Source: Morganella morganii H1r
Lineage (GTDB): Bacteria > Pseudomonadota > Gammaproteobacteria > Enterobacterales > Enterobacteriaceae
NCBI RefSeq assembly: GCF_000633515.1
Contig: NZ_AYMP01000004.1
Location: 248,001-312,000 of the forward strand
DNA: 64,000 bases
Direction: 5' to 3'
A program made the position numbers and the translations under genes. This document shows, piece by piece, positions 20,313 to 32,137 of this stretch (positions are counted from its first letter, which is position 1; the number at the start of each line of letters is the position of its first letter). The notes under the pieces are model-generated. The model did no database searches and was not told the DNA's origin. It saw only the letters and a program-made list of their open reading frames with translations.

Positions 20313-21782
20313 TTACATCATAACGACATCAAAATGTTCCTGACTGTAGAGCGGTTCGGCGCGAACCTGAACCTGTTTACCGACAAAAATTTCCACCTCT
20401 GCCAGTGCATGGGATTCATCCCCCTGCAATGCCTCAGTCACTGCCGGTGAGGCATAAACGAGGAAGCGGTCAACATCCAGCAGGTGGTGCACGCGGACAA
20501 TTTCACGCAGAATTTCATAACAGACCGTTTCCACCGAGCGGACACTGCCGCGCCCCTGACAGGTCGGGCATTTCTCACACAGGACATGTTCAAGGCTCTC
20601 CCGCGTGCGCTTGCGGGTCATCTCCACCAGCCCGAGCTGTGAAAAACCGTTAATCGTGGTCTTCACGCGATCTTTTGCCAGCGCCAGTTCCAGCGAGCTC
20701 AGCACCCGGCGGCGGTGGTCATCATCGATCATATCAATGAAATCAATGATAATGATACCACCGAGGTTACGCAGACGTAACTGCCGCGCAATCGACTGTG
20801 TGGCCTCGATATTGGTATTGAAAATGGTTTCTTCCAGATTGCGGTGCCCGACAAACGCGCCGGTATTGATGTCGATAGTGGTCATCGCCTCGGTCTGGTC
20901 GATAATCAGGTATCCGCCTGACTTCATTTCAACCTTGCGCTCCATCGCCCGCTGAATTTCATTTTCAGTATCGTAGAGATCAAAAATCGGCTGACTGCCC
21001 TGGTACAACTCCAGTTTGGCGGTCATTTCCGGGATGTAATCATCCACAAATTCCTGTAACTCTTTGAAGCTCAGGCGGGAGTCAATCCGGATACGGTCGA
21101 GTGACTCACCGGCAAAATCCCGCAGAATACGGTGCGCCAGCGCCAGTTCACCGTAGATTTTGGTGCGGGTGGTATTGCGTTTTTTGCGCTGGATAACTTT
21201 GGTCCACAACCGGCGCAGAAACGCGGCATCAGAGGTCAGTTCTTCTTCCCCGACGCCTTCCGCTGCCGTGCGGATAATAAAACCGCCGTCCTCATCACAA
21301 TAACCCGCCACAATATTTTTCAGGCGCTCACGCTCTTCCTCACTCTCAATGCGCTGGGAAACCCCGACATGAGACGCGCCCGGCATAAATACCAGGTAGC
21401 GGGAAGGCAGCGTGATATCGGTGGTCAGACGCGCACCTTTGGTACCCAGCGGATCTTTGACCACCTGCACAATGAGATCCTGCCCCTGATGGACCAGTTC
21501 CCCGATATCACGGGTGCGGAATTTCTCTTTTTCATCCCCGGAAATACATTCCGTGTGCGGAATAATATCCGAGGCATGCAGAAAGGCTGCTTTATCCAGG
21601 CCAATATCGATAAAGGCCGCCTGCATTCCGGGCAGCACCCGGCTCACACGCCCTTTATAGATATTGCCGACGATACCGCGTTTAGCCTCGCGCTCAATAT
21701 GAATTTCCTGAAGGATCCCGCCGGTAATATAAGCGACCCGTGTTTCAGACGGGGTCACGTTGACTAAAAGCTCGGCTGTCAT
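20313..21782 (-). CDS. rng: Ribonuclease G
   Basis: RNase G is an endoribonuclease of the RNase E/G family that matures the 5' end of 16S rRNA and cleaves some mRNAs. An S1-like domain lies at about residues 38-125. The magnesium-binding aspartates are D304 (TIDINTGAF) and D347 (IIIIDFIDM), and the zinc-link cysteines are C405 and C408 (CPTC). The length of 489 equals E. coli. Its start overlaps the maf stop by 4 bases. Confidence 0.97.
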   Translation of the reverse strand: MTAELLVNVTPSETRVAYITGGILQEIHIEREAKRGIVGNIYKGRVSRVLPGMQAAFIDIGLDKAAFLHASDIIPHTECISGDEKEKFRTRDIGELVHQGQDLIVQVVKDPLGTKGARLTTDITLPSRYLVFMPGASHVGVSQRIESEEERERLKNIVAGYCDEDGGFIIRTAAEGVGEEELTSDAAFLRRLWTKVIQRKKRNTTRTKIYGELALAHRILRDFAGESLDRIRIDSRLSFKELQEFVDDYIPEMTAKLELYQGSQPIFDLYDTENEIQRAMERKVEMKSGGYLIIDQTEAMTTIDINTGAFVGHRNLEETIFNTNIEATQSIARQLRLRNLGGIIIIDFIDMIDDDHRRRVLSSLELALAKDRVKTTINGFSQLGLVEMTRKRTRESLEHVLCEKCPTCQGRGSVRSVETVCYEILREIVRVHHLLDVDRFLVYASPAVTEALQGDESHALAEVEIFVGKQVQVRAEPLYSQEHFDVVMM

Positions 21783-22390
21783 GGTATTTCTTTCCCGTCA
21801 ATATGTTCCGGTACAACCCCGTTCAGGGTATCCGTGTACCGTTTAATTAATTCTTCGGTCTCCACTAACGGTAATCCCACCACAGCATGATAGCTACCGT
21901 TAATTTTGCGGACATAGCGCCCGCCCAGGCCCTGGATGCCGTACGCACCGGCTTTGTCCATCGGCTCACCTGTCTGAATATACTCGTTTATTTCGTCATC
22001 TGATAACCGGCGGAATGTCACATCCGTCACAATCAATGTACTCAGTGTCCGGAAACGATCAGAAACCGCGACCGCCGTCATCACCTGATGTGTACAGCCG
22101 GATAGTGCGCTGAGCATGGTAAAGGCATGTGCCGCATCACGGGGCTTCTCCAGAATATCACCGCCGAGTACCACAATGGTATCAGAGCCGATAACCGGAC
22201 GATCTTCTGCTGCCAGCGCCACACCGGCCTGTGCTTTCTCCCGCGCCAGACGTACCACGTAATCCGCTGCGGGTTCACCGTCACGGCGGATTTCATCGAT
22301 ACAGGGAGAGAGCGTGTCACACTGAACATTCAGCAGCCGGATAAGTTCCCGGCGGCGGGGAGAGGTTGAAGCAAGGTAAATCGGCAGCAT
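21779..22390 (-). CDS. yhdE: Maf-family nucleotide pyrophosphatase YhdE
   Basis: YhdE hydrolyses dTTP, UTP and modified pyrimidine nucleotides (house-cleaning). The family's start [15 protein letters not shown], the ARGK-like LAREKA segment and GSDTIV motif are all present in the 203-residue protein. It lies between mreD and rng as in E. coli; the mreD stop is 47 bases upstream and the rng start overlaps its end. Confidence 0.94.
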   Translation of the reverse strand: MLPIYLASTSPRRRELIRLLNVQCDTLSPCIDEIRRDGEPAADYVVRLAREKAQAGVALAAEDRPVIGSDTIVVLGGDILEKPRDAAHAFTMLSALSGCTHQVMTAVAVSDRFRTLSTLIVTDVTFRRLSDDEINEYIQTGEPMDKAGAYGIQGLGGRYVRKINGSYHAVVGLPLVETEELIKRYTDTLNGVVPEHIDGKEIP

Positions 22391-22437
22391 TCAGGGGTCC
22401 TGACGTTTTGTTCACGTATCACGCCGCCGTTCCCTGA

Positions 22438-22926
22438 TTAATGAACAGAAAAGTGACGGCGGGTCTTACGCAGTAATAAAAAAATCCATGGCCATAAGAT
22501 ACCATTGACCAGACTGTTCCAGAAGACTTCCGGATGAAACACAATATCGGACAACAGAAATTCTGACCAGAAAACAAAGAACTGCATCAGCACTGACAGC
22601 ACCATAATAACCAGCGACTGCTGCCACAGCGCCATATTACGCAGCAGCTGATGTCTGAATGAGACCAGATAAGCGACGATAGACAGGCTCAGGGCATGTA
22701 CACCCAGTGTGGAACCTTCAATCAGGTCAATAATCAAACCGAGAAAGAAAGCGGAGCCGACACTGACCCGGTGCGGCAGCGCCATCACCCAGTAGATAAG
22801 AAACAGCATCGCCCACGACGGACGGTAAAACTGAATCTGCTCCGGCCAGGGCATAATCTGCAGGACCAGTGCTATCAGAAAGGAGAGCCAGACAATAATC
22901 CGGTTTTGTCCCCGGTAGGTATTCAT
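22438..22926 (-). CDS. mreD: Rod-shape protein MreD
   Basis: MreD is an integral membrane component of the elongasome. The 162-residue protein has about five hydrophobic helices, including one in the conserved motif [20 protein letters not shown]. It overlaps the mreC stop by 4 bases in the mreB-mreC-mreD operon. Confidence 0.95.
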   Translation of the reverse strand: MNTYRGQNRIIVWLSFLIALVLQIMPWPEQIQFYRPSWAMLFLIYWVMALPHRVSVGSAFFLGLIIDLIEGSTLGVHALSLSIVAYLVSFRHQLLRNMALWQQSLVIMVLSVLMQFFVFWSEFLLSDIVFHPEVFWNSLVNGILWPWIFLLLRKTRRHFSVH

Positions 22927-24035
22927 TGCTGCGGCCTCATCCTCAGCGGCCGGGCCGGTGCGGTATCCGCTGCCGGCTCCTGAGCAGCCGGGGCGGCAGT
23001 GGCCGGGCTGTCTGCCGGTTTTGGCTGTTCAGGCTTTGGCTTAGCCGGGGTCGGCGGTGTCGTACCGGCGGAGGATGGCGGCGCGTCCGGCAGTACCGCT
23101 GCCGGGTCCGTTTCCGGCGCCGCAACGGACGGGATCACCTGCGGCATCACCTGCATAATACGCTCATTGGCTGCGCGGTACACTTCAGACGGGCCGGAAG
23201 GGTCACGCGGGTTGCTGTCTCCGCCCCATAATAAGAGCAGATAACGCAGACGCTGAAGATCTGCCGTTGGTTTGGCACTGATAATGGTATAAGCGCGCTG
23301 ATTATCCACTTTCACCGAAGAGACGATCCCGACCGGATACCCTTCCGGGAAACGACCGCCGAGGCCGGATGTGACCAGCACATCCCCCACGCGGATATCA
23401 ATATTGTTCGGCAGGGGTTCAAGCTGTAAATCGTCAGTACATCCGGTGCCGGATGCAATGACGCGAATATCGTTACGCAGTACCTGAATCGGCAGTGCGT
23501 GGGTGGTATCGCAGATCAGCAGAACACGGCTGGTTAACTGGGACACGGCAATTACCTGCCCCACCACGCCTTTATCACTGATCACCGGCTGGCCGTCATA
23601 CACGCCGTCACGGCTGCCTTTATCGATAACCACCTGGTCACGGTACGGGGTGTTGGCCCCCGCCATGACCTGAGTGACCATCATGTGCTCATCCTGACGC
23701 AGCGGTGAACCGAGCAGTTCCCGCAACCGGGCATTTTCCTGCTTAAATTGTTCAAGCAGCTGATTCTGACTGCTTTTAACCAGCAGTTCCTGGCGCAGCG
23801 CGCGGTTTTCAAATTCCAGCTGCTCGCGGGTGGCAAAATTATCAGAGATACCGTCCAGTAACTGACGCGGGCCGTTGGCTAAAAAATAGAACGGGCTGAC
23901 CGCCGTATCCAGATAGTTACGGATTTTGGTAAAAGCATCAATCCGGTTATCAACCACAATCAGTCCGATGGCAAAAATAACCGCAACAATAATGCGAATC
24001 TGAAGGGAAGGCCCCCGGCTAAAAATCGGCTTCAT
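22923..24035 (-). CDS. mreC: Rod-shape protein MreC
   Basis: MreC is the periplasmic scaffold linking MreB filaments to cell wall synthases. It has an N-terminal membrane helix (about residues 12-28), a coiled coil at about 65-110 ([15 protein letters not shown]), and the two beta domains. A long Pro/Ala/Lys-rich tail covers about residues 300-370. Its length of 370 is close to E. coli (367). It lies 113 bases after mreB. Confidence 0.95.
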   Translation of the reverse strand: MKPIFSRGPSLQIRIIVAVIFAIGLIVVDNRIDAFTKIRNYLDTAVSPFYFLANGPRQLLDGISDNFATREQLEFENRALRQELLVKSSQNQLLEQFKQENARLRELLGSPLRQDEHMMVTQVMAGANTPYRDQVVIDKGSRDGVYDGQPVISDKGVVGQVIAVSQLTSRVLLICDTTHALPIQVLRNDIRVIASGTGCTDDLQLEPLPNNIDIRVGDVLVTSGLGGRFPEGYPVGIVSSVKVDNQRAYTIISAKPTADLQRLRYLLLLWGGDSNPRDPSGPSEVYRAANERIMQVMPQVIPSVAAPETDPAAVLPDAPPSSAGTTPPTPAKPKPEQPKPADSPATAAPAAQEPAADTAPARPLRMRPQQ

Positions 24036-24148
24036 AGGATGCGATATCAGGCACTACAGTAATTCCGTCCGGGAAGACAGAGTGTGAATCCGGCGAGCAG
24101 GGGGAGCGGACTCCCCCGGCCTGCAGTATTGAACGGACGGGAGTCCGC

Positions 24149-25324
<1,176 letters not shown>

Positions 25325-25338
25325 CTAGATAATTTTTA

Positions 25339-25354
25339 TATACTGCGCAGTATA
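25339..25354. repeat. Perfect 16-bp palindrome upstream of mreB
   Basis: TATACTGCGCAGTATA reads identically on both strands and lies about 150 bases upstream of the mreB start. It could be a regulator binding site in the mreB promoter region; no regulator is identified. Confidence 0.5.
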
Positions 25355-25817
25355 AAGCTGCATAAAAACGCAGACTTTTTCACATATTTGATAAAATACG
25401 CGCAGGCAGATTAAAATTAATGTAAAAAATCCGGCTGCTGCCTTCTTTTCGTCATTAATTCCTGCAAACTTCCGAACAGTTGACCGGTAACTATGCATCA
25501 AGTTCAACCGGATTCTATATAATATACGCAATCTTACAATCGGCCTGACGCCCGTTGTTTCTATCCTCGCATTAAAACAAGCTGCTTAACCCCCGATAAG
25601 ACGACAAAAACACCGGGTTATTCGCCGGATTATGATGGACAAGCAACACCACTGACTAAGAATAATCTTAAAAAACCGTAAATATAAATAACCGTATCCC
25701 GGATACAACCCCGTTATATCCCGTTCTGCCCGTATTGACCGCCGTAATATCTGCGGAACTTGCCAATTTCCCGGCGCGGATGCACTATAACGCACCACCT
25801 GCGTACCACTGCGGCGG

Positions 25818-25835
25818 GCAACGATTTATCGTTGC
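25818..25835. repeat. Inverted repeat in the mreB-aroQ gap
   Basis: Arms GCAACGAT and ATCGTTGC with a 2-base loop, followed on the plus strand by TTATTCT. It could be a weak terminator remnant; function unknown. Confidence 0.4.
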
Positions 25836-26064
25836 TTATTCTCACACGGGTCATCTTACGTAATATCCGCCTCCGGAATGCCGGTTATGTGAGCACACCG
25901 GCAGAAAAACACCCTGATGTCCGGGCGTGCCTGTTAAAAAACCGGCAGGCAGACTACTATCAGCAAACGGATGCAAACGGCGGTTATTTCTCCCGGATAT
26001 TCAGATAATGCGTATGATGAACTGGTCAGCCCTGTCGCGGTTCCGGTCTGTTCAGACCAGTATT

Positions 26065-26095
26065 TTGCTGCGAACTGCAATGAAATGTTTATAAT
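26065..26095 (+). promoter_or_regulatory. Candidate aroQ-accBC promoter
   Basis: A perfect -10 (TATAAT, 26090-26095) is preceded by TTGCTG (26065-26070) with a rather long 19-base spacer. It would give a leader of roughly 105 bases before aroQ. A GGTCTG/CAGACC hairpin (26045-26058) sits just upstream. Confidence 0.4.
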
Positions 26096-26207
26096 GTCGC
26101 CCTTCCTCTGTAAAAATTAATATTGCCTGCGGTGAGAAAAAGGTGACAACGCATTAACATCGCGTTATCTTGTGCGTTTACGTTAGATTGCAGGAGATAC
26201 CGGCAGG

Positions 26208-26666
26208 ATGACCGAAAGTTATCATATTTTGTTACTGAACGGCCCGAATCTTAACCTGCTGGGCACGCGGGAACCCGATAAATACGGGACGCTCACGCTC
26301 GCGGATATCGTTGCAACGCTGACCCGGGATGCCGGTCAGTGTGGCGTTACACTAAGCCATCTGCAATCCAACGCCGAGCACGAACTCATCGACAGAATTC
26401 ATGCTGCACGGGGAAACACCGATTTTATTCTGATAAACCCGGCTGCATTCACTCACACCAGTGTGGCTCTGCGTGATGCCCTGCTGGCCGTCAGCATCCC
26501 GTTTATCGAGATCCATCTGTCGAATGTACACGCACGGGAGCCGTTCCGTCACCACTCTTATCTCTCTGATATCGCCACCGGTGTTATCTGCGGGCTGGGT
26601 GCGGAAGGCTACCGTTATGCTTTACAGGCAGCGGTTCACCGTCTGTCACAATTAACTCAACACTAA
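26208..26666 (+). CDS. aroQ: Type II 3-dehydroquinate dehydratase
   Basis: AroQ catalyses the third step of the shikimate pathway, dehydrating 3-dehydroquinate. The start [20 protein letters not shown] carries the catalytic tyrosine, and the active-site histidine lies in the [16 protein letters not shown] and [16 protein letters not shown] region. Length is 152 residues. E. coli K-12 uses the unrelated type I enzyme. Its position directly before accB is shared with Yersinia and Pseudomonas (recalled). Confidence 0.95.
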   Translation: MTESYHILLLNGPNLNLLGTREPDKYGTLTLADIVATLTRDAGQCGVTLSHLQSNAEHELIDRIHAARGNTDFILINPAAFTHTSVALRDALLAVSIPFIEIHLSNVHAREPFRHHSYLSDIATGVICGLGAEGYRYALQAAVHRLSQLTQH

Positions 26667-26683
26667 GAGTACGGAATCATCTC

Positions 26684-27145
26684 ATGGATATTCGTAAAAT
26701 AAAAAAACTGATCGAGCTGGTCGAAGAGTCCGGTATTTCTGAGCTGGAAATTTCTGAAGGCGAAGAGTCAGTACGCATCAGCCGCGCGTTACCGGTTCAG
26801 GCTATGGCCGTACCACAGCAATACAGCGCACCTGTTCAGCAGCCTGCATTAGCAGCCGCTGTCGCACCATCCGCAGGTCTGGCTGATCCGGCACCGGAAA
26901 AAGAGATTGCCGGTCATGTGGTCCGCTCTCCGATGGTCGGTACGTTCTACCGTTCACCAAGCCCGGATGCGAAAGCCTTTATTGAAGTCGGTAAACAGGT
27001 CAATGCCGGTGACACCCTGTGCATCGTCGAAGCCATGAAAATGATGAACCAGATCGAAGCTGACAAAGCCGGTGTGGTTAAAGCAATTCTGTTAAAAGAC
27101 GGCGATGCTGTCGAATTTGACGAGCCACTGGTCGTCATCGAATAA
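26684..27145 (+). CDS. accB: Biotin carboxyl carrier protein AccB
   Basis: AccB carries biotin for acetyl-CoA carboxylase, the first committed step of fatty acid synthesis. The biotinylated lysine is K119 in the EAMKMMN motif. An Ala/Pro/Gln-rich linker (about residues 37-72) joins the N-terminal region to the biotinyl domain. Length is 153. It starts 17 bases after aroQ and is followed 11 bases later by accC. Confidence 0.97.
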   Translation: MDIRKIKKLIELVEESGISELEISEGEESVRISRALPVQAMAVPQQYSAPVQQPALAAAVAPSAGLADPAPEKEIAGHVVRSPMVGTFYRSPSPDAKAFIEVGKQVNAGDTLCIVEAMKMMNQIEADKAGVVKAILLKDGDAVEFDEPLVVIE

Positions 27146-27156
27146 CGGGGCGAATC

Positions 27157-28506
27157 ATGCTGGAAAAAATCCTTATTGCCAACCGGGGTGAAATTGCACT
27201 GCGGATCCTGCGGGCCTGTAAAGAGCTCGGGATCAAAGCGGTCGCTGTTCACTCTTCCGCAGATCGTGATTTAAAACACGTTCTGCTGGCTGACGAGACC
27301 ATCTGTATCGGTCCGGCAGCCTCTGCGAAAAGTTATCTGAATATCCCGGCCATTATCTCTGCCGCTGAAATTTCCGGCGCACAGGCTATCCACCCGGGGT
27401 ACGGATTCTTATCTGAAAACGCGGACTTTGCCGAGCAGGTTGAGCGCTCCGGCTTCACGTTTATCGGCCCGAAAGCGGAAACCATCCGCCTGATGGGCGA
27501 CAAAGTGTCGGCTATCCGCGCGATGAAAGAAACCGGCGTTCCGTGTGTACCGGGCTCTGACGGCCCGCTCAGCGACGATATGCCGCTGAACCACACCATT
27601 GCCAAACGTATCGGTTTCCCGGTCATCATCAAAGCCTCCGGCGGCGGCGGCGGACGCGGTATGCGCGTTGTCCGCAATGATGAAGATCTGGAAGAAGCGA
27701 TTGCAATGACCAAAGCCGAAGCCAAAGCGGCCTTCAACAACGACATGGTTTACATGGAAAAATTCCTTGAGAACCCGCGTCACGTTGAAATCCAGGTGAT
27801 GGCGGATGGTCAGGGTAACGCCATCTATCTGGCGGAACGCGACTGCTCCATGCAGCGCCGTCACCAGAAAGTGGTGGAAGAAGCCCCTGCGCCGGGTATC
27901 ACCCCGGCGCTGCGCAAAAGCATCGGCGAACGCTGTGCCAAAGCGTGTATCGATATCGGCTACCGTGGTGCCGGTACCTTTGAGTTCCTGTTTGAAAACG
28001 GCGAGTTCTATTTCATCGAAATGAACACCCGTATTCAGGTAGAGCACCCGGTCACTGAAATGATCACCGGTGTTGACCTGATCAAAGAGCAGCTGCGTGT
28101 CGCATCCGGCCTGCCGCTCTCTGTGAAACAGGACGATATCAAAGTCAAAGGTCACGCGATCGAATGCCGTATCAACGCCGAAGATCCGCACACCTTCTTA
28201 CCGAGCCCGGGCAAAATTACCCGCTTCCACTCTCCGGGTGGTTTCGGTGTCCGCTGGGAGTCTCATATTTACGCCGGTTATACTGTGCCGCCGTATTATG
28301 ATTCCATGATCGGTAAGCTCATCACCTATGGTGAAACCCGTGAAATTGCTATCGCCCGTATGAAAAATGCGCTGGCGGAACTGATTATCGACGGTATCAA
28401 AACCAATATCGAGCTGCACCAGCTGATTATGAATGATGAGAACTTCTGCAAAGGCGGCACCAACATCCATTATCTGGAGAAGAAACTCGGCCTGCACGAG
28501 GTCTGA
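27157..28506 (+). CDS. accC: Biotin carboxylase AccC
   Basis: AccC carboxylates biotin on AccB using ATP and bicarbonate. An ATP-grasp fold is evident from the glycine-rich loop [14 protein letters not shown] and the motifs [16 protein letters not shown] and [11 protein letters not shown]. The 449 residues match E. coli. A terminator follows, and panF/yhdT, which separate accC from prmA in E. coli, are absent. Confidence 0.97.
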   Translation: MLEKILIANRGEIALRILRACKELGIKAVAVHSSADRDLKHVLLADETICIGPAASAKSYLNIPAIISAAEISGAQAIHPGYGFLSENADFAEQVERSGFTFIGPKAETIRLMGDKVSAIRAMKETGVPCVPGSDGPLSDDMPLNHTIAKRIGFPVIIKASGGGGGRGMRVVRNDEDLEEAIAMTKAEAKAAFNNDMVYMEKFLENPRHVEIQVMADGQGNAIYLAERDCSMQRRHQKVVEEAPAPGITPALRKSIGERCAKACIDIGYRGAGTFEFLFENGEFYFIEMNTRIQVEHPVTEMITGVDLIKEQLRVASGLPLSVKQDDIKVKGHAIECRINAEDPHTFLPSPGKITRFHSPGGFGVRWESHIYAGYTVPPYYDSMIGKLITYGETREIAIARMKNALAELIIDGIKTNIELHQLIMNDENFCKGGTNIHYLEKKLGLHEV

Positions 28507-28530
28507 TTTTCTGTCGCTTTTCTTTCTCAG

Positions 28531-28556
28531 GCCCCTGTTATACAGGGGCTTTTTTA
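28531..28556 (+). terminator. Terminator after accC
   Basis: Stem GCCCCTG/CAGGGGC with a short loop, followed by six T's, 25 bases after the accC stop and just before prmA. Confidence 0.9.
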
Positions 28557-28569
28557 TAAAGAGTATGTT

Positions 28570-29454
28570 ATGCCTTGGATCCAAATACGCTTAAATTCCA
28601 CCGGTGCTGATGCCGAAGTTATCGGTGATGAACTGACTGAAACCGGTGCTGTCTCTGTGACCTTTCAGGACAGCCACGATACCCCGATTTTTGAACCGCT
28701 GCCGGGGGAAACCCGCCTGTGGGGCGACACCGACGTGATCGGCCTGTATGACGCCGAAACAGACATGAAAGCCGTTGTTGCGCAATTACAGCAGCATCCG
28801 CTGCTGGGCGAACACTTTGTCCATAAAATCGAACAGATTGAAGACAAAGACTGGGAACGCGAATGGATGGATAACTTCCACCCGATGCGTTTCGGTCAGC
28901 GCCTGTGGATCTGCCCGAGCTGGCGTGAAATCCCTGACCCGGATGCGGTCAATGTGATGCTCGATCCGGGTCTTGCATTCGGTACCGGTACCCACCCGAC
29001 TACCTCTCTGTGTCTTGAATGGCTCGACGGGCTGGATCTGAACGGTAAAACCGTGATCGATTTCGGCTGCGGCTCCGGGATCCTGGCGATCGCCGCCCTC
29101 AAACTGGGCGCAAAAGAAGCTATCGGTATCGATATCGACCCGCAGGCGATTCAGGCCAGCAGGGACAACGCAGAGCGCAACGGCGTCTCAGACAAGCTGA
29201 CCCTTTACCTCTCTGATAAAAAGCCGCAGACGCTCTCTGCGGACGTTGTGGTGGCCAATATCCTGGCCGGTCCGCTGCGTGAACTGGCACCGGTGATCGG
29301 CGCGCTGCCGCAGGCCGGCGGATTACTCGGGTTATCCGGCGTGCTCGCGACTCAGGCGGAAGGCGTGGCAGAGGCTTACCGTGACGCCTTTGAGATTGAT
29401 GAGATTGCCGAAAAAGAAGAATGGTGCCGGATCACCGCCACAAAACGCGGCTGA
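28570..29454 (+). CDS. prmA: Ribosomal protein L11 methyltransferase PrmA
   Basis: PrmA trimethylates several amino groups of ribosomal protein L11. The N-terminal substrate-binding domain is followed by a class I SAM domain with motif [21 protein letters not shown] and [11 protein letters not shown] (catalytic-loop NI/NxL motif). The length of 294 matches E. coli (293). It starts just past the accC terminator, so it probably has its own promoter or depends on readthrough. Confidence 0.96.
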   Translation: MPWIQIRLNSTGADAEVIGDELTETGAVSVTFQDSHDTPIFEPLPGETRLWGDTDVIGLYDAETDMKAVVAQLQQHPLLGEHFVHKIEQIEDKDWEREWMDNFHPMRFGQRLWICPSWREIPDPDAVNVMLDPGLAFGTGTHPTTSLCLEWLDGLDLNGKTVIDFGCGSGILAIAALKLGAKEAIGIDIDPQAIQASRDNAERNGVSDKLTLYLSDKKPQTLSADVVVANILAGPLRELAPVIGALPQAGGLLGLSGVLATQAEGVAEAYRDAFEIDEIAEKEEWCRITATKRG

Positions 29455-29481
29455 TATTCTTACTTTTTGGTATATAAATCG

Positions 29482-29532
29482 TGCGTTTGCGTGATTAAGT
29501 GAATATATTTTAAGCAATTTCACGCAAACGCA
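29482..29532. repeat. Perfect 13-bp inverted repeat between prmA and dusB
   Basis: Arms TGCGTTTGCGTGA (29482-29494) and TCACGCAAACGCA (29520-29532) flank a 25-base AT-rich spacer. TTTTATT follows on the plus strand, so it may end the prmA transcript. Alternatively it is a paired regulator site upstream of the dusB-fis promoter. Confidence 0.7.
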
Positions 29533-29674
29533 TTTTATTCTGAAAATTAAATCATAAAACCGCACGGTATGCTGTTCTGAGCTAACTTATTGTTACAACA
29601 GACTAATTAATAAAATCCGAAAAAAGCAATAAAAAAAATTTCGCCGTAAAGGTCGATTTGCTCAAAGTTTGTCC

Positions 29675-29703
29675 TTTCATATCTTTGAAAAAATGCGTAA
29701 TAT
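29675..29703 (+). promoter_or_regulatory. dusB-fis promoter with GC-rich discriminator
   Basis: TTTCAT (29675-29680) and TAATAT (29698-29703) are separated by 17 bases and followed by the GC-rich discriminator ACGCGCCC. This closely resembles the E. coli fis promoter as I recall it, which is growth-rate and stringently controlled. It lies about 40 bases before dusB. Confidence 0.75.
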
Positions 29704-29744
29704 ACGCGCCCTTGCAGTCACAGTATGGCCACACTTCTTCGTCT

Positions 29745-30716
29745 ATGCGTATCGGACAATACCAGTTGAAAAACCGCCTTATCGCGGCCCCTATGGCAGG
29801 CATCACCGATCGGCCTTTCCGGTCGTTGTGCTATGAAATGGGCGCGGGTATGGCCGTCTCAGAGATGCTTTCTTCCAACCCCCAGGTCTGGAAGACGGAC
29901 AAATCGAGATTACGCATGGTACACAGTGATGAGCCAGGTATCCGTTCTGTGCAGATAGCCGGTAATGATCCCGGTGAAATGGCGGCTGCGGCAAAGATTA
30001 ATGTTGCCGGTGGTGCGCAGGTCATCGATATCAATATGGGGTGTCCGGCCAAAAAAGTGAACCGTAAGCTGGCAGGCTCCGCCCTGCTGCGTTATCCGGC
30101 GCTGGTGGAAGAGATTCTGAAAGCGGTGGTTAATGCGGTGGACGTACCCGTCACACTGAAAATTCGCACCGGCTGGTCACCGGAAGAACGGAACTGTGTC
30201 ACGATTGCCCAATTGGCCGAGCGTTGCGGTATTCAGGCTCTTACGATCCATGGCAGGACCCGTGCCTGTCTGTTTAATGGGGAAGCCGAATACGACAACA
30301 TCCGGACAGTTAAGCAGACTGTTGCCATCCCGGTTATTGCCAATGGCGACATTACTGACCCGCTTAAAGCCGGGGCAGTACTGGACTACACCGGCGCAGA
30401 CGCGCTGATGATTGGTCGTGCTGCTCAGGGAAGACCCTGGATCTTCCGGGAAATCCAGCACTATCTGGACACAGGCGAACTGTTGCCGCCCCTGCCCGGT
30501 GCAGAGGTGAAACGCATAATGTGCGAGCATGTGCGGGAATTGCACGACTTTTACGGTCAAAGCAAGGGAGCCCGCATAGCCCGCAAGCACGTTTCCTGGT
30601 ATATGCAGGAACATGCACCTGATGTTCAGTTTCGGCGCACATTCAACGCCATTGAGGATGCCGGCGAACAGCTGGAGGCGTTGGAGGCATATTTTGAAAA
30701 TTTTTTGCGTAAATAA
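29745..30716 (+). CDS. dusB: tRNA-dihydrouridine synthase B
   Basis: DusB is a flavin enzyme that reduces uridine in the tRNA D-loop. The TIM-barrel start [15 protein letters not shown], the catalytic cysteine in [18 protein letters not shown], and the FMN-phosphate motif [24 protein letters not shown] are present. The ATG at 29745 gives 323 residues (E. coli 321); the in-frame extension to 29658 would cover the promoter. It is cotranscribed with fis, 20 bases downstream. Confidence 0.96.
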   Translation: MRIGQYQLKNRLIAAPMAGITDRPFRSLCYEMGAGMAVSEMLSSNPQVWKTDKSRLRMVHSDEPGIRSVQIAGNDPGEMAAAAKINVAGGAQVIDINMGCPAKKVNRKLAGSALLRYPALVEEILKAVVNAVDVPVTLKIRTGWSPEERNCVTIAQLAERCGIQALTIHGRTRACLFNGEAEYDNIRTVKQTVAIPVIANGDITDPLKAGAVLDYTGADALMIGRAAQGRPWIFREIQHYLDTGELLPPLPGAEVKRIMCEHVRELHDFYGQSKGARIARKHVSWYMQEHAPDVQFRRTFNAIEDAGEQLEALEAYFENFLRK

Positions 30717-30736
30717 AGAAAAGAGCTGACAGAACT

Positions 30737-31033
30737 ATGTTCGAACAACGCGTAAATTCTGACGTACTAACCGTTGCTACTGTAAATTCACAAGATCAGG
30801 TAACTCAAAAGCCGTTACGTGACTCAGTTAAGCAAGCACTGAAGAACTATTTTGCTCAATTAAACGGTCAGGATGTTAATGAACTGTATGAGCTGGTACT
30901 GGCTGAAGTTGAACAGCCATTGTTGGACATGGTGATGCAATACACCCGTGGTAACCAGACCCGCGCTGCCCTGATGATGGGTATCAACCGCGGTACTCTG
31001 CGTAAAAAACTGAAAAAATACGGCATGAACTAA
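30737..31033 (+). CDS. fis: Nucleoid protein Fis
   Basis: Fis is an abundant DNA-bending protein that activates rRNA promoters and shapes the nucleoid in fast growth. At 98 residues it is as long as, and almost identical to, E. coli Fis. The C-terminal helix-turn-helix is [25 protein letters not shown]. It is the second gene of the dusB-fis operon and is followed by a strong terminator. Confidence 0.98.
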   Translation: MFEQRVNSDVLTVATVNSQDQVTQKPLRDSVKQALKNYFAQLNGQDVNELYELVLAEVEQPLLDMVMQYTRGNQTRAALMMGINRGTLRKKLKKYGMN

Positions 31034-31060
31034 GTAATACCGTTTAATGCTCTGAATCGA

Positions 31061-31094
31061 AAAGCCTTTTCAGGATAACTGAAAGGGCTTTTTT
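31061..31094 (+). terminator. Terminator after fis
   Basis: A 13-bp stem (31061-31073 with 31079-31091, one wobble pair), a 5-base loop, and a T-run, about 30 bases after the fis stop. Confidence 0.92.
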
Positions 31095-31286
31095 GTTGCA
31101 GCTTATCCGAACGCTGATACCGTTTGGTGCGCAATAATGCCTGCCGGTTGAACATCATGCGGTTCCGGCGGCTGTCTGTGCAGCTGTAATTTTTACTTAC
31201 GATAACGTCGTATTTTTTTATTGCACTAATATGAATAAAATGATGAACTTAAGGTAAATTTACCATATACCTTATGAAGATAGTTA

Positions 31287-31526
31287 ATGTCACGCGCTAT
31301 TTACCAGTCAGTAACCGGTGAAAATCAGGGATTGATCTCGCAGGGAGCATCTTCCGGAGAGTCACCGGGGTCTGATTATCAACCGGGACATGAGCATGAA
31401 ATTTATATCACAAGCCCGGCTTTGCAGACATCCGGACATGATGACAGTGTAAACCGGAACGTTACATTGACTAAATTAATTGATTCGGCATTACCATTAT
31501 TATTTGAAGCCATTCAGAATAATTAA
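31287..31526 (+). pseudogene. Truncated Hcp-like protein (N-terminal half)
   Basis: The 79 residues align with the first half of the full Hcp at 31623: VTGENQGLISQGASSGESPGSDYQPGHEHEI matches TINGKNQG...GCSSYKSLGNKYQASHTDEI, and TLTKLIDSALPLLFEAI matches SITKYVDKSTPLLITAV. It stops at a TAA exactly where family members continue, so about 80 residues of the Hcp beta-barrel are missing. No further stop lies between this TAA and the downstream hcp ATG in the same frame. It is probably a decayed duplicate that cannot form a T6SS tube ring; a specialised short form is a less likely alternative. Confidence 0.65.
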
Positions 31527-31622
31527 AAATGCACTTTAATTTCATGGGAAATAGCGGCATTAAAACATCAACATAAGGGAAATAATTTATTAAACCAATT
31601 ATTTCTTTGGAGAGTAGTTGTT

Positions 31623-32096
31623 ATGGCTAACAATATATATATGACAATAAATGGCAAAAATCAAGGCGGGATTTCTGATGGTTGCTCATCTTATAAATCA
31701 CTGGGTAATAAGTATCAGGCATCACATACTGATGAAATATTGGTAATAGCGGTTTCTTTTGATATATCAAGGGCACAAAATCTAACTCACGGCCCGGTTT
31801 CAATAACAAAATACGTGGATAAATCCACGCCATTATTGATTACCGCTGTAACGAATAATGAAGTAATGGATTGTGAAATTGATTATTACCGTACATCCGA
31901 TGCTGGTGCTCAGGAGAAATATATGACCATTCTTTTACGGAATGCGAGCATCATTAACTTTTCACAAACACACGCTAACTCTCTGATGCAAAATGATGCG
32001 TTACCCAGTGAAACGCTGACACTTCGTTATGAAAGCATTACCTGTAATCATATCATGGCATCAACATCAGGTTACAGCATCGCCAGTACCGTATAG
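31623..32096 (+). CDS. hcp: Hcp-family type VI secretion tube protein
   Basis: Hcp forms hexameric rings that stack into the type VI secretion tube and can carry effectors in its lumen. The 157-residue protein begins MANNIYMTINGKNQGGISDG and keeps the family features YRTSDAGAQEKYMTILLRNASI and the C-terminal SITCNH segment. A GGAGAG ribosome site is about 8 bases upstream. No other T6SS structural gene is in the window, so this is an orphan hcp, typically linked to an effector; the putative toxin/immunity pair just downstream is convergent. Local sequence is much more AT-rich than the flanks. Confidence 0.9.
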   Translation: MANNIYMTINGKNQGGISDGCSSYKSLGNKYQASHTDEILVIAVSFDISRAQNLTHGPVSITKYVDKSTPLLITAVTNNEVMDCEIDYYRTSDAGAQEKYMTILLRNASIINFSQTHANSLMQNDALPSETLTLRYESITCNHIMASTSGYSIASTV

Positions 32097-32105
32097 TTTT
32101 ATTTA

Positions 32106-32133
32106 TTGGCTGAAAATAATAATTTTCAGCCAA
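32106..32133. terminator. Bidirectional terminator between hcp and the immunity-like gene
   Basis: A perfect 12-bp stem (TTGGCTGAAAAT/ATTTTCAGCCAA) with a 4-base loop, set between the hcp stop (32096) and the stop of the convergent gene (32138). Confidence 0.75.
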
Positions 32134-32137
32134 TAAA

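Noticed and set aside
25586-25798. 70-residue minus-strand frame in the mreB-aroQ gap
   Set aside because: No recognisable family, no good ribosome site and a chance-like composition.
31527-31622. Continuation of the first hcp after its stop
   Set aside because: The frame stays open, but its translation does not resemble the missing Hcp half, so it is not a simple nonsense mutation of an otherwise intact gene.
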